Positions 1-5,976 of a stretch of 10,795 nt of DNA are shown here, in pieces. Each line of letters begins with the position of its first letter. Positions within the stretch are counted from its first letter, which is position 1. The notes beneath the pieces are model-generated. The model saw only the letters and a list, made by a program, of their open reading frames with translations, searched no databases and was not told the DNA's origin. The stretch is taken from the NCBI GenBank assembly GCA_025936205.1, contig JAICTU010000318.1, positions 1 to 10,795 on the forward strand, written 5' to 3'. The translations under genes and the position numbers were made by a program. Source of the DNA: Polyangiaceae bacterium (lineage in GTDB: Bacteria > Myxococcota > Polyangia > Polyangiales > Polyangiaceae).

Positions 1-1
1 C

Positions 2-670
2 GGCGTGCTGCGGGGCGACGCTCAGCTCACGGAGTTCGAGTTCCTGGAGCGCGGGTTGCGCTACCGCGTTCCGCTCGAGCTGGGACAGAAGACCGGCTTC
101 TATTTCGACCAACGCCCGCTGCGCGCGCGCGTCGAGCAACTGAGCGCCGGCCTGCGCGTGCTCGACGCCTACTGCTACACGGGTAGTCTGGCGCTGGCGG
201 CGGCGCGCGGTGGCGCGAGCGAGGTCCTCGGTGTGGACTCCAGCGGGCCTGCGCTGGCGGCGGCAGCGCGCATCGCCGCCGACAATGGCTTGAGCGAACG
301 CGTGCGCTGGGTCGAGGCGGATGCGCCCGAGGAGCTCGCGCGAGCGCGCGGCTTCGACCTGGTGATCTGCGATCCGCCGAAGCTCGCGCCAGGGCGCGGG
401 GCGCGTGGACGCGCCGGAGATGCGATGCGTCGGACGGCTGCGGCGGCGCACCGCGCCAGCCGCGCGGGCGGTCTGGTCGTGCTGTGTTCCTGCTCGGCGG
501 CGATCGGCCCTGACGAGCTCACGCGCGCGCTGGCGCTCGGCGCGCGCGACGCGGGCCGGCGCGCGCTGGTCTGGGAGCGCCTCTCGCAGGGGCCCGACCA
601 TCCGGTCCCGGCCGCGTTCCCCGAAGGGCTCTATCTCAGCACCGTGATCGCCGAATCCCTGCCCGTGTAG
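2..670 (+). CDS. rlmI: RlmI-type 23S rRNA (cytosine-C5) methyltransferase, C-terminal part
   Basis: The left edge of the window cuts this gene; its frame is open from base 2 and ends at TAG 668-670. The visible 222 residues are a class I SAM-dependent methyltransferase domain. They contain the entry motif GQKTGFYFDQR, the SAM-binding segment VLDAYCYTGSLALAAARGG, the catalytic-loop motif CDPPK, and the late motifs CSCS, DHPV and PEGLYL. This order and wording match the C-terminal half of RlmI, the enzyme that makes m5C1962 in E. coli 23S rRNA using SAM. Family members are about 390-400 aa, so the N-terminal PUA and middle domains should lie upstream of the window. The GTG at position 5 falls inside the conserved region and is probably not the true start. 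A related RlmK/RlmL-like or uncharacterised RlmI paralogue is possible. The family is seen in the sequence; the exact target base is inferred. Confidence 0.85.
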   Translation, partial: GVLRGDAQLTEFEFLERGLRYRVPLELGQKTGFYFDQRPLRARVEQLSAGLRVLDAYCYTGSLALAAARGGASEVLGVDSSGPALAAAARIAADNGLSERVRWVEADAPEELARARGFDLVICDPPKLAPGRGARGRAGDAMRRTAAAAHRASRAGGLVVLCSCSAAIGPDELTRALALGARDAGRRALVWERLSQGPDHPVPAAFPEGLYLSTVIAESLPV

Positions 671-733
671 GCGCGCGTAGGGAAAAACCAGCCCTTTCCA
701 TCAGCGCATGCTTTGGGGTACCGTGCGTGCCCC

Positions 734-752
734 CGCCGCGCATTTCGCGGCG
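734..752. other. Hairpin just upstream of the minC ribosome binding site
   Basis: A perfect 7-bp inverted repeat (CGCCGCG, loop cattt, CGCGGCG) lies between the methyltransferase stop and minC. It ends 3 nt before the GGAAGGG Shine-Dalgarno-like stretch at 756-762. No T-run follows it. It could be a weak terminator for the upstream gene, a translational element for minC, or chance in GC-rich DNA. Confidence 0.35.
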
Positions 753-770
753 CTCGGAAGGGCGATTTCC

Positions 771-1571
771 ATGAAAGACACCGTCGTCAGCCACGGGCAG
801 CAAGCGTTCCGCCTCAAGGGCACCGCTCCTGCCCTCACCCTGCTGTACATGCTGACCGAAGACTTGGACGCCGTCGAGAAGCAGCTCTCCGATCACCTGC
901 GCTTGATGCCGCAGTTCTTCCTGTACGCGCCGATGCTGGTGGACTTGACCGAGCTCGGCGATCGGCGCATCGACCTCGCCGGCTTGGCCACGCTGCTGCG
1001 CCGGCACAAGCTGGTGCCCGTGGCGGTGCGCAACCCGACCGATGGTCAGCAGGTGCAGGCCGTGCAGGCGGGCTGGGCCGTCTTGCAGAGCGGTCTCGCC
1101 AACCCGCGCGCGCGGCGCGGGGTCGAGGCGCGCGCCGCCGCGGCCGCCTACGCCAATGAGCCCCCGGACGAGTCGGCGCCGGCAGAACCGGCAGCGGCCG
1201 TTCCCCCGCCCCCGGCGGCCGATCCCGACCCCAGCGAACAGCCCTTGCCCGGCCTCACCATCAAGGCGCCGGTGCGCAGCGGCCAGGTGATCCATGCCGT
1301 CGGCGGCGACCTCGTGGTACTGGCGCCGGTCAGCATCGGAGCGGAGATCATCGCGGACGGGAACATCCACGTGTACGCGCCGCTGCGGGGCAAGGCACTC
1401 GCGGGTGCCCAGGGCAACTCGGAGGCGAGCATCTTCTGCATGGGGCTGGAGGCGGAGTTTCTCTCCATCGCCGGTCGCTATCTGATGGGAGACCAGCTGC
1501 CGCGCGAGATCCGCGGCAAGCCCGCCCGAGCGCACCTCGACGGCGACAGCCTGATCATCACTGCACTCTAG
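771..1571 (+). CDS. minC: Septum site-determining protein MinC
   Basis: MinC inhibits FtsZ polymerisation and is carried to the membrane by MinD, blocking division near the poles. From ATG 771 the protein is 266 aa. The N-terminal FtsZ-inhibiting domain spans about residues 10-107. A long Ala/Pro-rich linker follows (about 110-165), then the beta-helical C-terminal domain (about 166-266) with the MinD-contact motif RSGQ at 169-172, followed by GGDLVVL, AEIIADGNIH and PLRGKALAG. This is longer than the 231 aa of E. coli MinC, mostly because of the linker. I chose ATG 771 over the in-frame ATG 708 because GGAAGGG (756-762) sits 8 nt upstream and the family's N-terminus begins here; the extra 21 residues from 708 show no family similarity. 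It is the first gene of minCDE, 208 nt ahead of minD. Confidence 0.96.
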   Translation: MKDTVVSHGQQAFRLKGTAPALTLLYMLTEDLDAVEKQLSDHLRLMPQFFLYAPMLVDLTELGDRRIDLAGLATLLRRHKLVPVAVRNPTDGQQVQAVQAGWAVLQSGLANPRARRGVEARAAAAAYANEPPDESAPAEPAAAVPPPPAADPDPSEQPLPGLTIKAPVRSGQVIHAVGGDLVVLAPVSIGAEIIADGNIHVYAPLRGKALAGAQGNSEASIFCMGLEAEFLSIAGRYLMGDQLPREIRGKPARAHLDGDSLIITAL

Positions 1572-1650
1572 CGGCGGGGGCGCTTTTCTGCGGTTTTCTC
1601 GCCTAAGGCCGCAGTGCTGGCGCGACGCGAAAAAAGCTCCCTCCAAAAAC

Positions 1651-1678
1651 TTGGCCCCGCACTTCCGGATTCTATACA
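1651..1678 (+). promoter_or_regulatory. Candidate sigma-70-type promoter for minDE
   Basis: TTGGCC at 1651-1656 and TATACA at 1673-1678 resemble -35 and -10 boxes, each matching the consensus at 4 of 6 positions, with a 16-nt spacer. They lie in the unusually long gap between minC and minD, within a locally AT-richer patch. If active, transcription would start near 1685, about 95 nt before the minD start. This rests on pattern only. Confidence 0.35.
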
Positions 1679-1685
1679 GGCTCTA

Positions 1686-1719
1686 GCATGGCTCATCAGT
1701 CAGCCCTGATGTGCCAAGC
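1686..1719. promoter_or_regulatory. 34-nt dyad in the minD leader (operator or RNA hairpin candidate)
   Basis: The two 14-nt arms (1686-1699 and 1706-1719) are reverse complements at 12 of 14 positions, with T-T and A-A mismatches and a 6-nt centre, tcagcc. The core CATCAG/CTGATG is perfect. The element starts at the predicted start site of the candidate minDE promoter, so it could be a repressor operator or a 5'-UTR stem-loop. A smaller hairpin, CTGG-tagc-CCAG (1721-1732), follows directly. The symmetry is seen directly; the role is inferred. Confidence 0.5.
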
Positions 1720-1779
1720 GCTGGTAGCCCAGTGGTTGCCGGAAGGTTCGAGCGGTTCTCAACTCCATCGAGGGAACAA

Positions 1780-2622
1780 TTGGCAAAGGTAGTCGTAGTC
1801 ACTTCAGGCAAGGGCGGCGTGGGCAAAACCACGACGTCGGCAAACTTGGCGGCAGGTCTCGCATCGATGGGCTATCGCACCATTGCCATCGACTTCGACG
1901 TGGGCCTGCGCAATCTCGACCTGGTGATGGGTTGCGAACGCCGGGTGGTGTACGACTTGATCAACGTGATCCGCGGCGAAGCCACGCTGCGGCAGGCGGC
2001 GATCAAGGACAAGCGGCTGGATAACCTGTTCATCCTGCCGGCCTCGCAGACACGCGACAAAGACGCTCTCACCCGTCCCGGTGTCGAGGCGGTGATCGAC
2101 GGCCTGAAGAAGGCCGGCTTCGAGTACATCATCTGTGACTCACCCGCGGGCATCGAGCACGGCGCCCACATGGCCATGTACTTCGCCGACCACGCGATGG
2201 TCGTGACGAACGCCGAGGTCTCCTCGGTGCGCGACTCGGACCGCATCCTGGGCCTGCTCGACGCCAAGACCCAGCGCGCCGAGAAGGGCATGGAGCCTGT
2301 GAAGACGCATCTGCTCTTGACCCGTTACTCGCCGATGCGCGTGGCCAAGGGCGAGATGCTGAGCCACAAGGACGTGATCGACCTGCTCGGCATCGACTTC
2401 ATCGGTGCGATCCCGGAGTCACCGATGGTGTTGCAGTCGTCGAACGCCGGCGTGCCGGTGATCTTCGACCCGCAGAACGAAGCTTCTCAGGCTTACCTGG
2501 ACGTGATCCACCGTTTCCTCGGCCAAGACCGCCCGCAGCGCTTCCTGGATGCACCCAAGCAGGGCTTCTTCCGGCGTATGTTTGGCGGCAACAACCAAGC
2601 CACGTTGGCGGCAGTAGGATGA
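1780..2622 (+). CDS. minD: Septum site-determining protein MinD (TTG start)
   Basis: MinD is the membrane-binding ATPase that recruits MinC and is released from the membrane by MinE. From TTG 1780 it is 280 aa and lines up with E. coli MinD without visible gaps: deviant Walker A SGKGGVGKTT with signature Lys11 and Lys16, the IDFD motif with Asp38 and Asp40, GCERRVVYD, and CDSPAG with Asp120. The amphipathic membrane-targeting helix GFFRRMFGG ends at residue 270. Ten more residues (NNQATLAAVG) follow where E. coli MinD stops. TTG is chosen because it gives exact family numbering and has GAGGGA at 1770-1775 just upstream. The frame also opens at GTG 1711, but the 23 extra residues look unrelated to MinD and overlap the leader dyad. 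The stop at 2620-2622 is 5 nt before the preferred minE start, so the two genes are probably co-translated. Confidence 0.97.
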   Translation: MAKVVVVTSGKGGVGKTTTSANLAAGLASMGYRTIAIDFDVGLRNLDLVMGCERRVVYDLINVIRGEATLRQAAIKDKRLDNLFILPASQTRDKDALTRPGVEAVIDGLKKAGFEYIICDSPAGIEHGAHMAMYFADHAMVVTNAEVSSVRDSDRILGLLDAKTQRAEKGMEPVKTHLLLTRYSPMRVAKGEMLSHKDVIDLLGIDFIGAIPESPMVLQSSNAGVPVIFDPQNEASQAYLDVIHRFLGQDRPQRFLDAPKQGFFRRMFGGNNQATLAAVG

Positions 2623-2627
2623 CTCCC

Positions 2628-2954
2628 ATGCTGAAGTGGCTGGACTATTTTCGCCGCTCCAACGCCGAGCCGGTGAGCGCCAATCTGGCGAAGAGCCGCC
2701 TTTCGATCATCGTGGCCCGCGAGGGCCGCGCGCACGGTTCGCACAGCTACCTGCCGCAGCTGCGCCAGGAGTTGCTGCAAGTGCTCGCCAAGTACGAGAA
2801 GATCGACCTCGATCAGGTCACGGTCAACGTCGAGAGCCAGGGCACCTGCGAGGTGCTGGAGCTGAACGTCCTCCTGAACAATCCGAGTGGTGTGAAGCGC
2901 CGCGGAGAGAGCAGCAAACACGCGCCGTTCTTCTCCGAAGCAGGCGCCCGCTGA
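2628..2954 (+). CDS. minE: Cell division topological specificity factor MinE
   Basis: MinE stimulates MinD ATPase and drives the Min oscillation. The 108-aa protein has an N-terminal membrane-binding segment (MLKWLDYFRR, 1-10), the anti-MinCD helix or strand region around AKSRLSIIVA (21-30), and the topological specificity domain from SYLPQLRQELL (40-50) through VTVNVE and LELNVLL (65-83). About 20 polar residues follow the end of E. coli MinE (88 aa). I prefer ATG 2628 because AGGA (2616-2619) lies 8 nt upstream and the protein then begins with the expected membrane-targeting sequence. ATG 2619 overlaps the minD stop codon as ATGA, is also in frame, and would add only MTP. It is the last gene of the min cluster, followed by a hairpin-rich spacer. 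Confidence 0.95.
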   Translation: MLKWLDYFRRSNAEPVSANLAKSRLSIIVAREGRAHGSHSYLPQLRQELLQVLAKYEKIDLDQVTVNVESQGTCEVLELNVLLNNPSGVKRRGESSKHAPFFSEAGAR

Positions 2955-2998
2955 CTCGCACGGGCGCCGCTGCGAGCGAGCAGCCCGATCCCTTTCTG

Positions 2999-3039
2999 CC
3001 GCCCACCCTCTAAAATTCCTCCTGCGGGAGGGTGGGCGG
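2999..3039. terminator. Candidate terminator hairpin after minE
   Basis: A perfect 12-bp inverted repeat (CCGCCCACCCTC at 2999-3010, GAGGGTGGGCGG at 3028-3039) encloses a 17-nt loop and starts 45 nt after the minE stop. It lies between convergent genes, where a bidirectional terminator is expected. No T-run follows on either strand, so it would need Rho or act as an mRNA 3' end stabiliser. Confidence 0.45.
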
Positions 3040-3061
3040 GATCAGTTCGCATCCCCAGCGC

Positions 3062-3080
3062 GCGGCAGCGCCGCTGCCGC
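3062..3080. repeat. Short palindromic hairpin in the minE/aldo-keto reductase spacer
   Basis: Perfect 8-bp stem GCGGCAGC / GCTGCCGC with a 3-nt loop (gcc). Its right arm shares three bases (3078-3080) with the left arm of the next hairpin, so in RNA the two compete at their bases. Function unknown. Confidence 0.45.
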
Positions 3081-3104
3081 CCGGATTTCGCTGAAATCCG
3101 GGCG
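3078..3104. terminator. Candidate bidirectional terminator or REP-like hairpin
   Basis: Perfect 12-bp stem CGCCCGGATTTC / GAAATCCGGGCG with a 3-nt loop (gct). It is the most compact and stable-looking hairpin in the window. It sits between the 3' ends of minE and the aldo-keto reductase gene. No T-run follows on either strand. A role as terminator, mRNA 3' end stabiliser or member of a dispersed palindrome family is possible; which cannot be decided from one copy. Confidence 0.45.
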
Positions 3105-3197
3105 TGAACCACCTGATCGTAGCCTGCAATGCGGAGGGCTCGGAGCTGCTATCGATACCGCGCGACGATAGTATGCCCCCACCGGACGCCACGGCCC

Positions 3198-4193
3198 CTA
3201 GCGATAGCGGGACGCGCTACCGCTCTGCCAGAGGTCCGGATTGCTGCCGAGCGCGCGTTTCACCGCGTCCGTCGCGGCGTCGAGCTCGGCGAGCGTCGCG
3301 GCATCCAGCCGTACCTCCGCCGCGCGGGCGTTGGCCTGCGCCTGATCGGGGCGGCGGATACCGGCGAGCACACCGGTGATGCCGGGTTGATGCAACAGCC
3401 AGGCCACGGCCAGCTCGGACATGGGCAATGCCAGGCGTTCGGCCACCGCACGAATGCGCGCCAGCGCCTCGAACGTCTCGCGCTCGCAGCCCGCCTCTGT
3501 GTGGCGCGACTGGGGACGACTGGGCGCGAAGTGGCGCGAGCGCGCGCGACCGGGCGGCACCTCGTCCGCGCTGCGGTACGTACCCGCGAGCAGGCCCCAG
3601 AGCAGCGGGCTGTAGCACAGGATGCCGATGCCCTGCTTCGCGCAGGCCGGCACCAGCTCGTACTCGAGGGCGCGCGAGAGCAAAGAGTACGGCAGCTGAT
3701 TCGTGACCGGCACGCCCGAGCGGGTGAGCTCCGCCAGATCCTGCGGCCCAAAGTTGGAGACCCCGAGAGCGCGCGCCTTGCCCTGCTCGCGCAACCGCTC
3801 CAGCGCCCCCCAGGTCTCCGCGAACGGCACCTCGCGGCTCGGCCAGTGGATCTGCAGCAGGTCCACATGGTCCATGCCCAGGTTGCGGAGCGAACGCTCC
3901 AGGCTGGCGACCAGCGCCTCGGGGCGCATCGCGTCCGGACCCAGCTTGGTCGCCACCACCGCTCGCTCCCGGAGCCCCTGCAAGCCCTTGCCCACTCGCC
4001 GCTCGGAGAGGCCGTCACCGTAGCCGGGAGCCGTGTCGAAGAAGTTGATGCCGGCGTCCAGGGCGGCGCGAACGGCTGCGATGGAGTCTGCCTCGGACTG
4101 CTCCCCCCAGGTCGAGTCGCCCGCCAGCGCCCAGCAGCCCATCGCGATCATGGAGACACGAAGATCGGTTCCAGGTAGAACGGTGTAACGCAT
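3198..4193 (-). CDS. Aldo-keto reductase family oxidoreductase
   Basis: A complete 331-aa protein of the aldo-keto reductase superfamily, a single (beta/alpha)8 barrel that reduces aldehydes or ketones with NADPH in the cytoplasm. The catalytic tetrad is visible: Asp53 and Tyr58 in NFFDTAPGYG, Lys83 in ATKLG and His116 in LLQIHWP. GVSNFG and the later YSPLLWGLLAG segment are also typical, and IRRPDQAQAN near the C-terminus fits the cofactor phosphate-binding region. The N-terminus YTVLPGTDLRVSMIAMGCWALAG is the usual family start, so ATG at 4193 is well supported although no strong ribosome binding site precedes it. The overall look is of the YajO/Tas or L-glyceraldehyde 3-phosphate reductase-like group, but the physiological substrate cannot be told. 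It is convergent with minE, divergent from the phosphofructokinase gene, and appears monocistronic. Confidence 0.93.
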   Translation of the reverse strand: MRYTVLPGTDLRVSMIAMGCWALAGDSTWGEQSEADSIAAVRAALDAGINFFDTAPGYGDGLSERRVGKGLQGLRERAVVATKLGPDAMRPEALVASLERSLRNLGMDHVDLLQIHWPSREVPFAETWGALERLREQGKARALGVSNFGPQDLAELTRSGVPVTNQLPYSLLSRALEYELVPACAKQGIGILCYSPLLWGLLAGTYRSADEVPPGRARSRHFAPSRPQSRHTEAGCERETFEALARIRAVAERLALPMSELAVAWLLHQPGITGVLAGIRRPDQAQANARAAEVRLDAATLAELDAATDAVKRALGSNPDLWQSGSASRYR

Positions 4194-4336
4194 GGCCGGA
4201 ACCCTAGCCGAAAGCCGCGAGCGGGGACACGGGGGAGACTGACACGACCGTGTAACCCGGCCGTAGCCAGGGGCGTAGAAGGTTTGCAGCTCACCCGGGC
4301 CCGCCTCACGGGGGCCCTTCGAACGATGAACGGGCC
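4194..4336. other. Divergent intergenic region, aldo-keto reductase / phosphofructokinase
   Basis: These 143 bases must carry the start signals for both divergent genes. I see no good -35/-10 pair for either. Two small dyads are present: ACACG-ac-CGTGT at 4242-4253, and GGGCCC / GGGCCC at 4297-4302 and 4312-4317 with a 9-nt loop, 19 nt before the phosphofructokinase ATG. Neither gene has a strong Shine-Dalgarno sequence here. Confidence 0.4.
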
Positions 4337-5482
4337 ATGATTCGACGCATTGCCATCAATACGGGCGGGGGCGATGCTCCTGGATTGAACGCGGTGATTC
4401 ACGCGGTGGCGCTCAGCGCGCTGCGCCGGGGCTGGGAAGTGATCGGCATCCGGCGCGGCTACGAGGGGCTGCTGGAAAGCGAGCAGACCGGCATCATTCC
4501 GCTGACGCGCGAGGCCGTGCGCGGCATCGCGCATGTGGGCGGCACCATCCTGGGCACCACCAACCGGGGCGATCCATTCAATTGCCCGGTGCTGGAGAAC
4601 GGCAGTCTGGTGCCGAAAGACGTCTCGGCGCGCATCATCGAGCGCCTGCAGGAGCTGCGCGTCGACGCGCTGGTCGCGCTCGGCGGCGACGGCTCGCTGT
4701 CGATCGCCTCGCGGCTGATCGAGCGCGGCCTGCCCCGCGTGATCGGCGTGCCCAAGACGATCGACAACGACCTGAAAGGCACGCAGGTCACCTTCGGCTT
4801 CGCCACCGCCGTGGTCACCACCACCGACGCGCTGGATAAGCTCCACTCCACGGCGCAAGCGCACAGCCGCGTGATGGTCGTGGAAGTCATGGGGCGTCAC
4901 GCGGGCTGGATCGCGCTGCACGCGGGCATCGCCGGCGGCGCGGATGTGATCCTGATCCCGGAGATCCCCTATGACTTCGAGCGCGTGTGCGAGAAGATCC
5001 GCGCGCGCTATCAGACCCGCAGCAACTTCGCGATCGTGGTCGTGTCCGAGGGCGCGAAGGCGCGCGGCGGACAGGCGCTGTACAAGATGGGCAAGGATCT
5101 GTTCAAAGAGCACGCCGTGCTGGGCGGCATCGGCGAGCAGCTGGCCCGGCAGATCGAGACGCACACCGGTTGCGAGTCTCGTTCCGTGGTGCTCGGGCAC
5201 CTGCAGCGCGGCGGCTCCCCGGTGGCCGCCGATCGCCTGCTCGCCCAGCGCCTCGGCTGCGCCGCCGTGCGCTATCTGGCGAACACGGAAGAGAGCGGCA
5301 TGGTCGCCCAGCTGCACGATTCGATCCGGCTCGTGCCTTTTTCGCAGGTCGTGGGTGGCACACGCAGCGTCGAGCTGGAATCGGACGAGGTGCACACCGC
5401 GCGCGACATCGGCATCTGCCTGGGCGACGAGGCCGAGGGCACCTTCTTCTCGAGCCGCGCCTCGATTCCGGCCGTGCGCTGA
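4337..5482 (+). CDS. pfkA: 6-phosphofructokinase, mixed-substrate (group III) type
   Basis: The protein (381 aa) phosphorylates fructose 6-phosphate to fructose 1,6-bisphosphate in glycolysis, or the reverse if PPi-dependent. Motifs in order: TGGGDAPGLNAVI (9-21) for donor binding; GGDGS (116-120); PKTIDND (139-145) with the likely catalytic base Asp143; MGRHAGW (185-191); and LGHLQRGGSP (286-295) for sugar-phosphate binding. The donor-deciding positions are mixed. Gly119 (E. coli 104) is the ATP-type residue, while Lys140 (E. coli 124) is the one usual in PPi enzymes. In this group Gly at the first site is generally taken to mean ATP use. ATG 4337 starts right at the conserved first strand, so the start is secure despite a weak ribosome binding site. 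The pattern of the mixed PFK family, which includes Streptomyces enzymes, fits best. Confidence 0.94.
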   Translation: MIRRIAINTGGGDAPGLNAVIHAVALSALRRGWEVIGIRRGYEGLLESEQTGIIPLTREAVRGIAHVGGTILGTTNRGDPFNCPVLENGSLVPKDVSARIIERLQELRVDALVALGGDGSLSIASRLIERGLPRVIGVPKTIDNDLKGTQVTFGFATAVVTTTDALDKLHSTAQAHSRVMVVEVMGRHAGWIALHAGIAGGADVILIPEIPYDFERVCEKIRARYQTRSNFAIVVVSEGAKARGGQALYKMGKDLFKEHAVLGGIGEQLARQIETHTGCESRSVVLGHLQRGGSPVAADRLLAQRLGCAAVRYLANTEESGMVAQLHDSIRLVPFSQVVGGTRSVELESDEVHTARDIGICLGDEAEGTFFSSRASIPAVR

Positions 5483-5568
5483 ACCTGTGAATCGGCGCCC
5501 ACGGACTGTGGCCGTCCGGCGACAGTCCCTGCCCCCGGGCGCGCCAGGATCGCGAAAATTGCGCTGGA

Positions 5569-5587
5569 ACGGCTCTTGCTGAGCCGT
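5569..5587. other. Hairpin between phosphofructokinase and the small lipoprotein gene
   Basis: Perfect 7-bp stem ACGGCTC / GAGCCGT with a 5-nt loop (ttgct), ending 4 nt before the ATG of the next gene. No T-run follows. It could terminate phosphofructokinase transcripts or hide the weak ribosome binding region of the downstream gene. Confidence 0.35.
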
Positions 5588-5591
5588 GGGC

Positions 5592-5909
5592 ATGCAACAC
5601 CGTCGATCGAGCTTCCGTGCGCTGTCCGCTGCCGTACGCTTTTGGTGCAGGTGTGCAGTCCTCGCGGCCGCCGCGAGCGCTTGCGGGGACGAGTCCTGCG
5701 ACCCACAGCAGGGCGGAGACTGCTCCTTCGCTGACGTGTTCGACGACAGTGCAAAAGATGAAAATCCGCCCGCCTGCGGATCGCTCGGCGAAGCAGATTG
5801 CCGGCGCTCGGGGCGCTGCTTCGTCGACTCCGTGTGCAAGGCGCCGGCATGCAGCGGCCTGAGCTGCAGCAATAGCTGCGAGCTGGTCAAGACCTGCGTC
5901 GCCCGCTGA
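5592..5909 (+). CDS. Small Cys-rich putative lipoprotein, function unknown
   Basis: I do not recognise a family. The 105-aa product has a basic N-terminus (HRR, R9, R16), a hydrophobic Ala-rich stretch and a relaxed lipobox ASAC with Cys31 as the probable lipidation site. Export to the envelope is therefore likely. The mature part carries ten further cysteines (36, 44, 62, 70, 76, 82, 87, 92, 96, 102), an even number that could form up to five disulfides, plus an acidic stretch around residues 48-57. Spacing such as CxxxxxCxxxxxC (70-82) and CxxxxCxxxC (87-96) recalls small Cys-rich surface proteins frequent in myxobacteria. GTG 5586 is an alternative start two codons upstream. It lies 109 nt after phosphofructokinase and 67 nt before the mannosidase gene. 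The regular Cys spacing and signal-like N-terminus argue for a real gene. Confidence 0.65.
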   Translation: MQHRRSSFRALSAAVRFWCRCAVLAAAASACGDESCDPQQGGDCSFADVFDDSAKDENPPACGSLGEADCRRSGRCFVDSVCKAPACSGLSCSNSCELVKTCVAR

Positions 5910-5937
5910 AAGCTGTCGCGCCTCTGCCCCGTGAAAT

Positions 5938-5955
5938 CGCGGCATCGACGCCGCG
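5938..5955. other. Small hairpin ahead of the beta-mannosidase gene
   Basis: Stem CGCGGC / GCCGCG (6 bp) with loop atcgac lies 28 nt after the small lipoprotein stop and 21 nt before the preferred mannosidase start. Only a short gggtttgg follows, so it is a weak terminator candidate at best. Confidence 0.25.
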
Positions 5956-5976
5956 GGTTTGGCATGCTGCGCCGCC

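Noticed and set aside
1588..1614. Possible terminator after minC (CTGCGG / CCGCAG)
   Set aside because: Only six base pairs around a 15-nt loop with no T-run; too weak to call.
1720..1775. tRNA-like words in the minD leader (TGGTAGCCCAGTGGTT and GGTTCGA)
   Set aside because: I could not fold a cloverleaf: the putative T-arm pairs at only three of five positions and no acceptor or anticodon stem is found.
1711..1779. 23-residue N-terminal extension of MinD from GTG
   Set aside because: It has no MinD similarity and shifts the exact E. coli numbering; TTG 1780 has a better-placed ribosome binding site.
3129..4178. 349-residue plus-strand frame opposite the aldo-keto reductase gene
   Set aside because: The minus strand encodes a full aldo-keto reductase with its catalytic tetrad; the plus frame is Arg-rich and motif-free.
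4148..5965. 605-residue open frame on the minus strand across phosphofructokinase and the small lipoprotein gene
   Set aside because: It is antisense to a clear phosphofructokinase, has Arg/His/Ala-rich low-complexity composition, and shows no family motif. Long antisense frames are expected in GC-rich coding DNA.
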